DNA of 64,000 nt from positions 1,860,001-1,924,000 of the forward strand of contig OX442317.1 in assembly GCA_949358305.1 (NCBI GenBank), read 5' to 3'. Origin of the DNA: Strigamia acuminata (lineage: Eukaryota; Arthropoda; Chilopoda; Geophilomorpha; Linotaeniidae). A program made the translations under genes and the position numbers. A model generated the notes under the pieces. It saw only the letters and a list, made by a program, of their open reading frames with translations. It did no database searches and was not told the DNA's origin. Positions 10,159 through 23,500 of this stretch are shown here, in pieces (the stretch's first letter is position 1; every line of letters begins with the position of its first letter).

Positions 10159-12590
10159 ATTCTAATGGTTTATATTTTATTCATTTGAGGGGGATTGGAT
10201 CGGGTGACATTAAGTGGGGACAGAGAGATGTATGAAAATAAAAAATTGATTTTAATTCGGAGGGAAAAAAGAAAAAAATGGAAAATATTTGGTTGGTTGG
10301 TTGAAAAAAATGGAATCACGTGCGATTGTAAAAGGTAAAATGTGAACGGTAATGAAATGTAATGAGAGTAGGTTTTATTTATTTGGAATAAAAATTTGTG
10401 TAGTTAATTATTTATTTATGACGTTTTCGTACGTAATTTATTATTTTTGTTGATTTTAATTGGTTTTTTTCCTAGTAGTGTGTTGTACTTTTATGTATTC
10501 AGTTATTCAGCAGTGAAACTAGTCTGCTCGTAATTGCTACAGAAGTAAGGTTATATTATAAAATAAATAGCTTAAATGAACTTGTAATTATTACAACGGG
10601 GGTGTTGCTCAAGTGCAGTCATCATTAGAATGCTCATATTTGGGCGCAAAAGCCCAGGCAAAAAATGAATGATTTTGTAAATCGGCAGTAAAAGCCTAGC
10701 AACTCGAGATACAATGGCGTATAATGAATTGTTGTATGTACAATGGCGACAGAGGATGTGCAACAGTAATAAAAGAAATTAGCTGGGTCAATAAATTGAA
10801 TTTGAGGTGTGATTTGGATGTTGAACGTCTGCAATTTGCTCACGGGGGAATTTATCCTGGCACAAAATGTCTCCAGTAAAGAAAGTGATCCAACTGGTCA
10901 AGTTATACTCTCAATTTGCAAATGTACGCGTCTATTATTGACTTTTATATTAATTGGACATACCTATGGACAAAATGTAGATAAAGTTGTCTGTATATAC
11001 AGATTATAAAAATTTAATGGCAAACTGCTGCTTTAACTGATTATTGATGAATTTATTAATTATTCATACGATTGTGTGTGTAAATTGGGTATGAAACGAG
11101 TTTTAAATGATTATTTATTCAATTTGAAGATGTTAGAACGTCTATTAAGGGGTATTAATCATTTTTAATTTTTATTAGCTTATCACAATCGTTTTTTTTA
11201 TTTTTTTTATTTATTTTTTATTTATTTTTTTATATATATTTTATTTTTAAGTACGCGGACGACTGGTGTGTTGCGTGTAATAAACCTGTCAGCTGTGCCC
11301 AAGGAGGAAAATGTCGAGCCTACAGTAGCAAATAAAATGGAGTAGAAGTTCCTGCTTTTTCTCGAGTCCCAACACCGTTATGTTAAAGCCCGATCAGCTG
11401 GCCTTGCTCAGCTTCCTTTTCTCTCGCGTTTTTTGCACCCCCGTTGCGAGAAGAGAAGCGAGAGACTTTTCCTAGTTTGCCTATATTGGCACTCACACCT
11501 GTAATTAAGGATTCCCCCTTTCTCCAGGTGCCTACCACTCAAAAACTGCTCGAGTTTTTCACGGCACGCGTCTCCTACCTACAAGAAGCACCTGTTAGCA
11601 ATTTTTTTGCTGGTTTTAGATGTGTATATATATATTTTTTTTAGGGTTTTGATTGCTTAAGGAAAGTTGGATTTATTCAAATGAATGTGAGCGATAGATA
11701 GACCTTGATAAGAGGCATTTTTTTGAAAAATATTTTTATAGTTTGGGCCATTAGTTTGGTGTGACATCTTGGATTTTTATTTTGCATTTTTTTATTTTTA
11801 TTTTTTTTTGTTTTTGCTCGTTTTAATTGGGACTTCTTGACAAATGTTTGGGACCATGAGACAGTTTAAGTGGAATAAATCTCTCGCTATCACAACTTTG
11901 AAATTCTTATCATTGACGTTAAGTTCTATGTCATTTTAAGTATTTTTTTTTGGTTTGGTTTTCGGTGTGTGTGCGAAGGAGGAACTAGAAATTGAGGGGG
12001 GGGGAAACAACATAAAAAAAAATTAGTTTTGACTCCAATTTAATTAGAACAGTGACAAATGATGGGTGCTAAAATTTGTTGATCGGTATTCTGATATCAA
12101 TTGCAGTACATGGAACATCACTTTTACCAGTTTTGTGTCATTTTTTTATTGAATAAATTAAAAAATGCTTAGGAATTAAAAAAAAAATTCTTGTATTCTT
12201 TTTTATGCAAGTTCAGTATTTAAAAGGCTTGGAATCTTGTCTGCCCCTAGAAAATTATCTTAGAAAAAGTGGACAGTATCTTGGACAGAGTTTGATTAGG
12301 TTTGGGTTCAGCAATTCTATCCGAACTTCACTTCTCACAAAACATTGTGACAGGTTCCAACAATTCTTGTCTTTTTATTAAATACAAGCAGCGTGCACTC
12401 AGAATGCTGAAAGCTTTAAGTACCACTATAAAAGAGTAACATAAATTTTCAACTTTTTCTGTAGCAGGACACTTTTCCAGTACACCGACATTTCTGGCCT
12501 GAACGAGGTCAGGAGTACAAAGCATTAGGATGGAAAAACCATGGCCGGGTTTAGGTACCATGGGGTCTACAGACGGAAAGGTCGAACAAC
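5700..12590. other. gene-poor AT-rich DNA, no supported gene
   Basis: I find no exon with recognisable coding signal in this stretch. It contains A/T homopolymers, a short (GAA)n tract around 8015-8036, a GGGCCC-rich patch at 8.95-9.12 kb that faintly resembles the hAT-type element at 39.6 kb, and three CACCTG-type E-boxes at 11.49-11.59 kb. An open frame on the minus strand at 5610-5873 overlaps the CAF-1 3' end but resembles nothing I know. Confidence 0.6.
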
Positions 12591-12593
12591 GTA

Positions 12594-12842
12594 CAGTGCG
12601 CGCCCGGTATCTTGATGCCAAATTCAAACTGCGTACATTTAAGTTGCCCACAAAGGAAATAAAACAACTATTTCGATACCATGCTGTAAATTACTTTTGT
12701 TAATGAGTTTATATGTTGTTTATTTACTATATTTTAGTATTACGAGGCTTAATACTGCTAAAGAACACTGGAATTAGGAATTCAGCAGCGCAGAATGGGA
12801 TGCGCAGTCTGAATTTGGCAGCAAGACACCGGGCGCGGACTG
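12594..12842. mobile_element. Tc1/mariner-type MITE (non-autonomous)
   Basis: A 249-bp element bounded by inverted repeats of about 40 bp. The left end begins CAGTGCGCGCCCGGTATCTT and the right end, read on the minus strand, CAGTCCGCGCCCGGTGTCTT, with about five mismatches over 41 bases. The termini start with CAGT and are flanked on both sides by TA (12592-12593 and 12843-12844), the insertion signature of the Tc1/mariner superfamily. The interior of roughly 165 bp is AT-rich with no transposase, so it depended on an enzyme encoded elsewhere. Confidence 0.85.
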
Positions 12843-15800
12843 TAGGTGTATTAGATGTTATTGACTAGCTAAACATACTCAATCACGTAGTAGATTCTTT
12901 AGCTTATTTGTAACTCCCAGTTTATAATAGTAACGCCTATATTTGAACTTTTTATCACTTATCCTCTATTTTCTTTAAAAAAACATGAGCTTGTTGATGT
13001 CTGGTGCACATTTTTGTACCTTCTCTTTGATGGTTTTCTCGACTACTGTACACTAGAAATTTGAAACTTCGATTTTTTTTGTTTCCCTGTACTTGTCTTT
13101 CAATTCACATGCCAACAATATTTGATCTCGCTGGAGAGATCTCTGTTTTTGACACACTTTTTTTCACTTCGTCTAAAATTCTCCTACCATCAATTGTATG
13201 TGTCTTGAATGATAAATTGACATGTTGAAATAGAAAATTTGGACCCAATCGATTTTATTAGCTTGTAAAAAGCTTGGAAATGGCTTCCCATTTCTCTTGC
13301 CTTTTTCCACGCATCAAGCAAACAAAAAAAACTCGTATTTATATTTATTATTGTTTGCTCTTCACGTCTCAATTAATTTTTTTCATGGAATTCGAGATTA
13401 GCGATTCCGGCAGTGTTCTTTTTTTTTTTGTGCCTCGCGCATTTATTGCGAGATGTTTTAGCGGTTGTGACTTGCTTACTGGTTCGAAGTGTTGCAAAGA
13501 ACCAGAAAGATGATTTAAATAAGTAGATGCTATCGTAGATAGAAGTAATAAATTGTTGTGTGTCAGGGTTGCAACACGTGGAGCATGAGATAATATTCGT
13601 TTATTGTAATTCTAGTTTGATTAAACGCACATCGAATGAGTTTGCTAAGGTGATTTTTTATTGCTTGTAAATGTAAGTGACTGAGTAATCAAGATCAAAG
13701 GGTTGGGTCGGTGTAATGATGAAATCGTCAACAAGTTTACAAGCTGATGATGGTTTATGAGTGATTTTGCAGTGATGAATGAAGGGAAAGCAGTTTAAGG
13801 GGGAAAAAAGAAAGGCAATTTGTTAGCATTCGCATTTAAAATAGAAAGGTGATGAGGTTTGTTTTCATTCACTCGTACAACTAATAGAGTGAAGGTGACT
13901 CGACAACACTCGGTATTGGTAATTGCCACCAGGTTGGCGACTTAGGAATATAGTGGAATAAGTTGAAATAATCGTACAAATTAAATCGTTATGAAATAAA
14001 CATTACAGGGAACCGTACAACTTCAGATCTGTATGAAAATGCTCAATTGCCACTGTTTCATGATGAAAGTTTGTCGGAAGACTTCAAATCTGTGGACTGC
14101 ATTGAGCATTTTAGCAGCGTCATGACAAATGGATCGATTTTATTATCTTCCTGGCAGGACCAATTGGAGGGGGGTCTAGCAGGACCACTTGGGGCCTGGG
14201 CCCCAACCCACGTCCCCCCTAAAGTCTATGCGTTTCGAGTTACCGAAAGAACAAAAAGTACGTTTGCTAAGACCGCATGTTAGAAGTGAAACTTCTCGAC
14301 TTATTCCGAATTAAATTCTCTAAATTATCAAAATCGTCAAGTGTTGAGTTTATGTTGCGGAAGTGATTAATTAATTATTTCTGTAATTGTGGAAATTAAA
14401 CTTTTATTCCAATTATATTAATATCAATTAAATTAAATATATTCTGGCAGGAAATAAACTCTTAGTTTCTTCATCTTCACGAGCCTTGATTCTCACAATA
14501 TAAACAATAAATGGTAAAAAAAAAAAAATATGCTTTGCGAATTTATGTATTTTATTTTTATGGGCCCCACAATTGGGCCATGTCCCATCTCATCTTAGAG
14601 GCCCTGCTTTTTGGATATTGGAATATTCCATGGTTGGCTAGTTGCGATTTTTTAATCTTGAAAGAGGAAATGACATCAGGTAAAATAATAGGTAATACAT
14701 GTTTAATATTTCCTTGTTTGGTTAGGAGCTAATTTGAAAAAATGACGTAAATTCGAAGCTAATTGAAGCAATAATTATATTTTTAATATTCTTTTTATTT
14801 GAAGAAAAAAAAATCATCTAATGAAAAATTTCAATTTGATGTAACTGTTTTGAATAAAGGTGAAGGATGAGAAAAAAATTTGAAATAAAATAGGCGTTCC
14901 CTTGATCCTAACCGGTTTTTAATGGCTCAATGTATATTTTATAGAAACATTTCACCGAAAAAATTATGTCAATTTGTATCCAATTTTAAAAATTGGAGCT
15001 TCTCATGCTCAAGGGTCTTTTACTAATTGGATCTCCCTTGCTCAATTCACTTGGTTTCACATCTCTCTCTTTCACTCAACTCACACACTTTTTTTTATAA
15101 TTTAATTCTAATTTTGAATAGTAGGGAAATTCGTACAACATTGCAAAGGGGTCCCCTTCTATCTTTTCCTCTGTGTCTCTCAAGAGTTCATTGATTATTA
15201 GGTAATGGGTGCAAGAACACCCCATGAATTTTTTATTCCCGCTTTTTTTTTTATTCTTCTCAGCTAAAGCCCTGATATTTAATTGAATTGAGGTTACTAA
15301 CAATAAAGTTTACCATTGATGAAAAATTGAAGGAAAGAGAAAATTGTTTGTAATTGTGTTTTGTTTTCTTTCTTTTGCGATAAGTCAGTTTGTTTTAACT
15401 CGGTATCTATCATCCATTTTTGATTGTAGGCATCATCCCTTTAAGCCGAGGACAAGTGAACGACGCCTCATTACCTGGAGCACTTGACTGGGTGGGTGGA
15501 TGATGTCAAATCATCTTTTGAACGCCATTCATCGTGCTTTATGAGAAAGAGGGGATGTGAATGCTCAATTTTTTATCAGATGTCACAGTCGACGCGAAAT
15601 GGAATTGAAATAAAATGATGAGACGGCGTTAGCAATACTAATACCGTTTGTCGTCAATAGTTTTCATGTAAAGAAAGATAAAGGTGTGATCACCCAATGC
15701 TGTTTCTACTAGCATTTCTTGTCGTGAAATACTGTTAAATTTCGATTCTTAGAAAATGATTTTAGGCAAAAAAGTGCATCTTAGAATCGGAATTTTACGA

Positions 15801-17172
15801 AAAATATGTCGCGGAAGTTCGTTAACCAAACTTCGTGAACGGTAATGGTGAAACTATGGAAATGCGTTTGCCAAGAATGTTTTCATTAATCAAGAACGAA
15901 ATTAGAGACTCGAAATGGTATTCGGGAAGGTCGATTAATTAGAACGACTAATACGCCCGCAGTGTATTGCAGTGATGCTCTTATTGCAACGGCAAGCGCA
16001 ATTAGGCGCCATTTCTTGCCGTTCGGCATACATTCCAGTATCAATAAGATCGAAACAACCACACAAATAAAATACTCACACTATAAATGGGAAAAGGGCA
16101 CCCTTTTGAGTCGAACAAGAGTATATATACTTTTATCCAAAACATCCAAAAGTTCTGAAAATTTTTTTGGTGCATATTTTGCATTGAAAGAAATATTACT
16201 AGAGTAATTACGTTTTTAGTGCATATTGAATTCATCATGTTTTAAAGCTGGGCACATATGAAATTCAGATAAATTGCACTCGGAAGAAGTGGTCTGCTTT
16301 TTCCTCTCTTTCTTCCTTCCTAAGAAGGATGCATTTTTTATAGGATAACGGACCACATCATAAATCTCTCGTGAGTTGACTGATTGAGGAGAGGGCAGAC
16401 TGGTAACTGGTCGAGTGTCGTCGCTGTCATCAGTTTGTGACTTCCACTCGATCTGATGGCTGCTTTCCTAATTAGCCGTGTCCGTCGTTAATGTTGTAGA
16501 ACGACATTTTGTTTCTGAAATAAAATAAAATAAATTGTGCAGGAGAAAAAATGGAAACGTTGGAAAATTATATAGATATCGACTACTGCTTGTCGAAATT
16601 GCAGTGGCCATTTTTACTACCTGTCAAAATTACAGCGATGCTTGTCCGAAATTACAATGATAATTTTTATGTTTATGCGATTGCAGGGGTTCGGACGAAT
16701 TCTCGCACGTCGTTTCGAAATGTTAACCCTGAGTTTAAGGCGGCAGCGGTCACATGAGATGAAAAACCATTTGCTTTCACACTTGCCAATTGATAGCAAT
16801 GCCCGAGGTAAGTCACTTAAGATTTTTAACATTTTTTTTTTATTTTCTGCCCCATTTTTTTTTTTTTTTGATATATTACAAAAATCGTAAAATTACAAAT
16901 TGCAAATTTAATTATTTTAATGTTAAAAATATATTGAAAAAAAGAAGATTTTTCAACGATATTCATTCAAATTAATACGCAATTTGAACTTTTACATTTT
17001 ATTAGTATTAAAAAAGAAATTAAAAAAAAATGTCTGCCCTTCATTTATAAATTTAAGGTTAATAAAAATGAAACTTTTAATTTTAAATTAAAAAAATATT
17101 TTTTCTTTCCTTTTACTACCATTTCAATTATGAATCGACTAAGCAAGTTTGCTCCAACCGGACTGGTATTAA

Positions 17173-17203
<31 letters not shown>

Positions 17204-19398
17204 AAAGTCCCAAGAGTCCCGTTTGTACTCTCCCCATTACATGATGTATGACAAGGGTCTTTAAGATGATCACCTCACACTAAAATCTACACACAAGTGA
17301 CCCTAACGTTTGGTCAGCGACCTAACGATGGATGGACACGTCTAGCTAACACAATTAGGCGTCCATTCCACCTGCAGTCGACGACCCGAGGCCTCCTCTC
17401 TGGGGACAAAATGGACGGGCAGCCATTTTTCAATTACTTTTGGAATTTGAATTACACTGCTCTTTGCTTGACTAATGATGTGTCGGGCCGATGCTTCTGT
17501 GCATCTTCCACCCCGGTTTGTGCGCCTGTGTGCATTTGTCATCGGTTGATGGTGGCTTCAATTTTTGATGAGCTGTAATGGCGTCTGTTATGCTTGTGAG
17601 CGCTAGTGGACCTTGTCTCGTAAGACGGGAAAAGTTCTTAAAACGAGAACAAAAAAATCCGGTCGGACTTGAGCGGCGCCGCAGTTAATTAATTGATGAA
17701 TTAAATTAATTAAGCGCTGGAATTGTGATATATTTCATTTGGTTTGTTGAGGTAAAATTTGATATTTTGGAAGGAAAAAAAAATATTTTTTTTTTATAGG
17801 AAATGGTTGATTTTAAATTTAAAATTATTCATTTTGTGTCGTTTAATTTAATGGTGATTATTTTGAGTTTTTTTTGTTGATATGTTATTTCTTTTGGATG
17901 GAAAGACGCGAGCCAGGCATGAATGATGCAAATATTTCGAAATAAAGAAAGGAAAGGGAAGTAATGTTTGAAATGAATCAATTTTTTTGCCTCGCACTAG
18001 TCGGTTTTTTGAGCATTCTGCTAATGATTTAATAAATTGACCTGCTGCCTGAATAATGTGGTCCGGAATATTAATTCGTTTTCACCTGCATCCTATTGTA
18101 GAGAGAGCGGAGCGAGTATTGTGTGTTTTTCAGGGCGAAAGTGAGGAGACGTGCTAACAGATGTCTGTAATTGAGTCATTACTCTGCCAATCCATGCGTG
18201 TCACACACACCTTTCATTTTATGAGCGTGTATTTACTAATTTGTTGTGTTTGGTGACATAAAGGTGTGAAAGTGTGACAGGTGAGGGCGTCTATTGGACA
18301 GGGTCGTTACTGTAAATTATCAGTTTTGATGCATCGGTTGGTGACGGACAATAATAGCGGATGGAAGCTGTGCAGGGAAGTTGTGGTAGTTTGTTATTTT
18401 TTGCGATGTGCTGTTTTACACGAGAAGTCACTGAGACTTCGTGTGGTCTTGAGCACACTTTTTAAAAAAGAAAAAAATATGTTTGTGAGTCAAACGATGG
18501 AGTTTGGTTGGAAATTTGTTGGATTAAATGTCAATATAATGAACGGTTATTTTTATTTCACATCTCTTGCTGGCGTCCCGGAGCATGAGTTTCGTTTTAA
18601 ATGCACTAACTGGATCAAGTTTAATAATTGCCATACTTGTTGCGAATAATTTACACATTTGTATTTGTGTTTTATTTGTATTTTATTACCTGCGTTTAAA
18701 AAAATTCGAATTTCTGACAATAATTGGTTTTTTTTTTAACAGCAAAAGCAGAAGGCAACAACTCGCCTAACTGAATGTGTTCGTTTTTGGGTCTTGTGCT
18801 CGATCTTGCAAGTAAATGGCGATTAATAATTCCGCCATTTCAATCAACAAATGAATTGTGGCAGCTATTTTGAATTTGGCTGTAAAAATTAACATAATCG
18901 CTTCAAAACAAATGCAGTAGTTGCGTTTAAAGTTTTGGTTTATGCTGTTTATAAAAATGGCCAAAATATTATGCAAAAACGTGAATGTGGTCGTTTTGTC
19001 GTATCGTTTTTGAGTACAATCGTGCGAATACATGGTGCATAAACATTTCTTTCATTTAAAAAACGAATTGTGGTTGTGAATCCCTTAGCATTAACTCACA
19101 TTTTGGGAGGTGGATGCTTCACCTGAAAGTGTCTGTGACACTTGAAAGTCTGATCCGTCGTTCAAGTCGGCCATTTTGAATTTGGTTGTTACAACCAAAT
19201 CCCGGCATAAACCGATTCATAAACTACTCCAGTCGTGGTTTTGGTTTTTGTGGTTTTTGGTGATGGTTTGTGGTGATGGTTTTTGATGCCATTCCGTTTA
19301 TAGAAAGTTCATTGACGGTAAAAACAAACTTTGACTGCGCCTATTGTTTTTAAAAAGTGGGAAATCAGTTTTTGGCCTGTATCTCCGAAACGATGATA

Positions 19399-19433
<35 letters not shown>

Positions 19434-20180
19434 GTGCAACTTTTAACGCAAAATTTAAAACTGCGTCGTTGAGATGATAATAATTTGAATACGTTGAAAG
19501 GTTATTGGGCAAAAGCCTGTGTGGGCATCTATTAAAATTAAAAGGCAGTTTTATGAGTTTTTTAAAAAAGGTCGGCAACATATTTATGTCCCAAATATGG
19601 ATGGCCGCGAATATTTTTTTTATTCCATTGGAAATGTAGTTTAAATGTAATGAGTTGTTGTTTCCTATCCAAAAACTCGCCAACAGGTGCAAGTTTTGTG
19701 TATCCGCCTCCTCAATTAGTTGGTCCCTTGTTTAAAATGCAACGTCTGTTAAACTACCTACCGCACGTGTTTTTTTGTTTTTTTTGTTTTATTTATTTTT
19801 TATTCCTCCCTTCCTCCTATTTCTCTACTTTTCACCGAGTTTCTTTTCATCTTTCAAATGCTGTTTGAGCAAATGGACGGACAGGGCCAGCAGGTGGACC
19901 ATAGACCTTGTCCGAGGGGATGGCCAAGGTCTGGGACGTTGTGGAAGGTCTGGGATAGTCGATTGAACGCTTTTTTGTTTGTAGGGTTAATGGAATTGCT
20001 GGTGATTTGTATCGTTTTTTTTCGTTTTAATGGTTTTGCGGTGAAAACAATTAAAATTGCGGCGTAAAATTCGTTCGGTATATTGTATTTATATATTTTT
20101 TTTTAGAAAAAGAGGGGAACTTGTGAGAAATAAGAGCGGATATAAGCTGATTTTGACAGGAAATCGCCTGAATTAAGTGA
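12843..20180. other. gene-poor AT-rich DNA, no supported gene
   Basis: No convincing exon seen. Notable only are C/G-rich runs near 14.15-14.23 kb and 14.56-14.62 kb with GGGCCC cores, a palindromic TTAATTAA cluster near 17.69-17.72 kb, and an (ATT)n microsatellite at 19399-19431. Two loosely similar segments around 18.86 and 19.17 kb share TTTTGAATTTGG, probably by chance. Confidence 0.6.
19399..19431. repeat. (ATT)n microsatellite
   Basis: About eleven uninterrupted ATT units, a simple-sequence tract likely to vary in length between individuals. Confidence 0.95.
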
Positions 20181-20186
20181 TGTGCA

Positions 20187-20555
20187 CACCTGCTTTCTAC
20201 TTGATCCACATCATTTGGTTTGTTTCCCTTGTGTGTGACTTTAATTTTAATTGGGCAATAATTTTTTTTGTAAATTCTATAAAAAAAAAAGTCGTCTTTC
20301 GCTCACAACACCTGACCGAACCAGGTGATGACGCCACATCACACGATTAAATCATTGCGGGTAGTGGTCACCTGTTTCTCGGGCGTATCACAGTCGAATG
20401 TTACAGTTTTTTTAAATTTTCTTTATATCATTTTTCACTTTATCCAACTATAAATTCTGCACGTTCCAGTGGCACCTGTCGTCTAAGTGTCATTGCCAAG
20501 ATATCTCAAGGTCTGGCGGTCAAAACAGATTACATAGTGGCCGCAAGGTCAGGTG
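20187..20555. promoter_or_regulatory. cluster of six CACCTG E-boxes, candidate enhancer
   Basis: CACCTG or its complement occurs at 20187, 20309, 20322, 20369, 20473 and 20550. A given non-palindromic hexamer is expected about 0.2 times in this length counting both strands. CACCTG is the preferred core of Snail/Escargot and Zfh1/ZEB zinc-finger repressors and is also bound by some bHLH dimers. Function is inferred from clustering only. Confidence 0.45.
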
Positions 20556-23500
20556 TGTATACTATGAACGCACTAATCTAAGGTGCAAAAAATGTTACAT
20601 CAGACATTCAGTTCAGACGTGTCACGTGAAACGAAATAGCAATTTGGAGAAAAAAAGGAGGAAATAAGACTGGAGGAAATAAAATTAAAAAAAAAACCCA
20701 ATAAAACGACTTTGACGTTTGAAACATTAATTTTAAAATTAATTGATAAGAAACCGATCGATTAAACCGGTTACCGATGCATGTAGAATGAAATAATGAA
20801 AGAAATGATTGCGTCATTGGGAAGGAAACCTTATCACTCGCAGGCCGGTGATAAATTGACACAATTACGGATGGAATTCGGGTTTAAAAGAAGTTGTTTA
20901 ACTTTTTTTTACCTAGTGTTTTAGTGGGGGAATGAGAAGTGACTCGACATTTTGTCATCAATCTCCAATAACAGTGGACGAGAGGTGAACAAACATTTGT
21001 TTTTGTTTTTTTTTTCCTTTTCTTTTCTTTGCAGCAAAGTTAGCTTAGGTTTTATCCAGCACGTGTTTAGGTGAGGAGTTTACTTAGCTTTTGTGTTCGT
21101 TTTTTTGTTGTTTCCTCCATTTTCTATCTCCTAAATAGGATGTAAGGGCGTGGTTATGAAGGGCTGTGATGAATGCGACCGTGGTTTATCCCTGATGGCC
21201 GTGCGCGCTGACGCGGGGGCGGCTCGGCACACATCCATCTTTTGGCTAACAGGAGTGAAGTAAAAACAAAAAAATTAAGGGAAAAAATATTGGGGGGAGA
21301 AAGCGGAAAGTACATTTTACGCTCGCAGCTCCGCCTACAGATATTGGAAAGTGAGAATATTTTTTTATGTACTGCGGACGAAAATTGTGGACGCTCTGCA
21401 GCTGTTGCGATGGCGATTGAGCGAGTTGCGTTTAAATAGAGAGATTTTATTTTTTTATTTTTTATTTTTAAAAATAATTAAATTTTGGTTGTGGGTAAGT
21501 GAAATTTGTTGAATAACTTGAGGAAAGTGTACGTTTCAGTGATAAAAAGGGTCTTGAAGACATTGTTTGCGTGGTGTCTTGACCCTTGGGGTTGTCTCCA
21601 CCCACTCTCTTGTCATCTCGTGCTGAGTCGTGTTTGTTTAGTGTACCATGGACCCCTCCCTTACAATTTATGCCGATTCATTGCCTCTGGAAATTTTCCT
21701 ACATTATTACCTTTTTTTTTGTTCTTGTTTCGGTTTTTATTTCTCGTTTTTTCGCCGCTCTGCTTTTTGTCAAGTTCGTTTTTCTCTTCTCCACTTTTGG
21801 CATCTTCTGGCACACGTAATGGGATGAAAGACAACCCCTTCCACAGCTTCCCTGCTGGCGTATAACTACTTTTTTCCTCCTTTTGAGATGGGAAATTGCG
21901 CGTGCACCGCACAGAACACGCCGCTAATTTTACTTCATCAAATTTTATGTAGGTTTAATGGGGAATTTGTTGGGTTCCGCGAGTAGATTTGCCTGTTTTG
22001 CGGCGCCACGACGCTTCCCTTAAGAGTTGGAGCAAGGCGAAATTTATTCACGAGGAAATGTACTCGAGAATGACTTTTTTCCATCAAAAAAAAAAAAATG
22101 GCTGGAGAAGACATATTGCAGATTATAGTATCAATAAGGCGAGTCTCGTTCGAGAGATTTATTTTTATAATTTTTTTTTCTTTTTTTTTTTTAAAAATAA
22201 AATTTTACAATAAGAGGTGGTTTGAGATTGGGGGGAATCAGAACAAGTCTTGACATTAATTGGCATCTAGTTTCGAGACTGTGACCTAGAAAAGCATAAT
22301 ATCACGTAAAATTATAGTGAAGTTTGTACGTCAATATTTTGTGAAGGGTCGTGTCAAAGGTCGAATTTGTAGATCCACGGTCGGTCGATATATAGATGGG
22401 TTTAAGACGTGATTTGATAAGGTTCGGGTTTAGCCAACGAGGATTGTTGAAGCTGAAGAAATAGAATTTGGGTGAAAAGTTGTTAAATGGTGTGTGGAAA
22501 TAGAGAGAGAAAAGGAGAAAAATGAGAGGAGAAAAGCGGTTTTTTTTCTTTTTTAAAGGACATTAACTTTGAAATGGGGGCCAGAATCTTCTTTATGGGC
22601 TGCAACTGTCGATGTGAGGACCGCGGGTTTGTTTACGGCCACAATTTACCACATCTGTCAGTTCGAGTCGAAATAAAGTTTTGTAGCAAGTGCAAGTGTG
22701 TTTTTGTTTTAACATTGCGAGAGTTATGATGCAGTGTAGGAAAAACTACTGTTTATTTATGAGACAAACCACCGACAACAGTGCTACCGTGTTTTTTGGA
22801 CGACCAGTGGCCGTAAATTGCTAAAATTACACGAAAAGATTTTTTTTGTTTTAAATTAGAAATTAAAATCGTTTTTATTGTTTTGGGTTTTTCGATTGGA
22901 ATTTGTTGCAATTTATTCACCCAGGAAATTGGAAATATTCGGGATATGCGTGTATGGGTGTGGAATTGAAAAAGATGCATCGTCATTGCCCCCACATTTG
23001 CCTATTCCTGCGGTTTGTGACTTTGCTCTTTGGTCAAATGCTTTCGTAGTCAACTTTGTCAGCACTGCGAGTTGAATTTCTTCAGGGTAATGAAGCGAAA
23101 GGAGGAAGTCGAGAGAGAGAAAAAAAAAAGAAAAAGAAAAAAAAAAGGTTTTGTGTAATGTAACTGTAATTTGATTTAGATTGAGAATTTTTTTTTTTTT
23201 TTTTTAAAAACTTGAAGTTTTGAAGCTCCTCCTACTTGTTTAGTGTGACCTATTGGTGGTACCTGATGTGTAAAGAAGCACAAAGGAAGTCCCTCCCAGT
23301 TGCAGGGTCCGGAAAGGTGTTTTGTATGCGGTCCATGGTCGAGTTAAGTTGTATATTAGCGACTTCCGGTTCGGGTGATGGAAAAATGAGATTGTGATTA
23401 TTAAGTGTCGTGACGGTGATGTATGACGATGGTTCGTCTGGGCGATGGCAACGAGTGGAGCGGATGGAAATGGTCCATTAGGGTGTTTTTGTCAACTCGC

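Noticed and set aside
16551-16757. Short frame with internal similarity (CTGCTTGTCGAAATTGCAG and GATGCTTGTCCGAAATTACA)
   Set aside because: The partial direct repeat is short and the protein matches nothing; probably chance.
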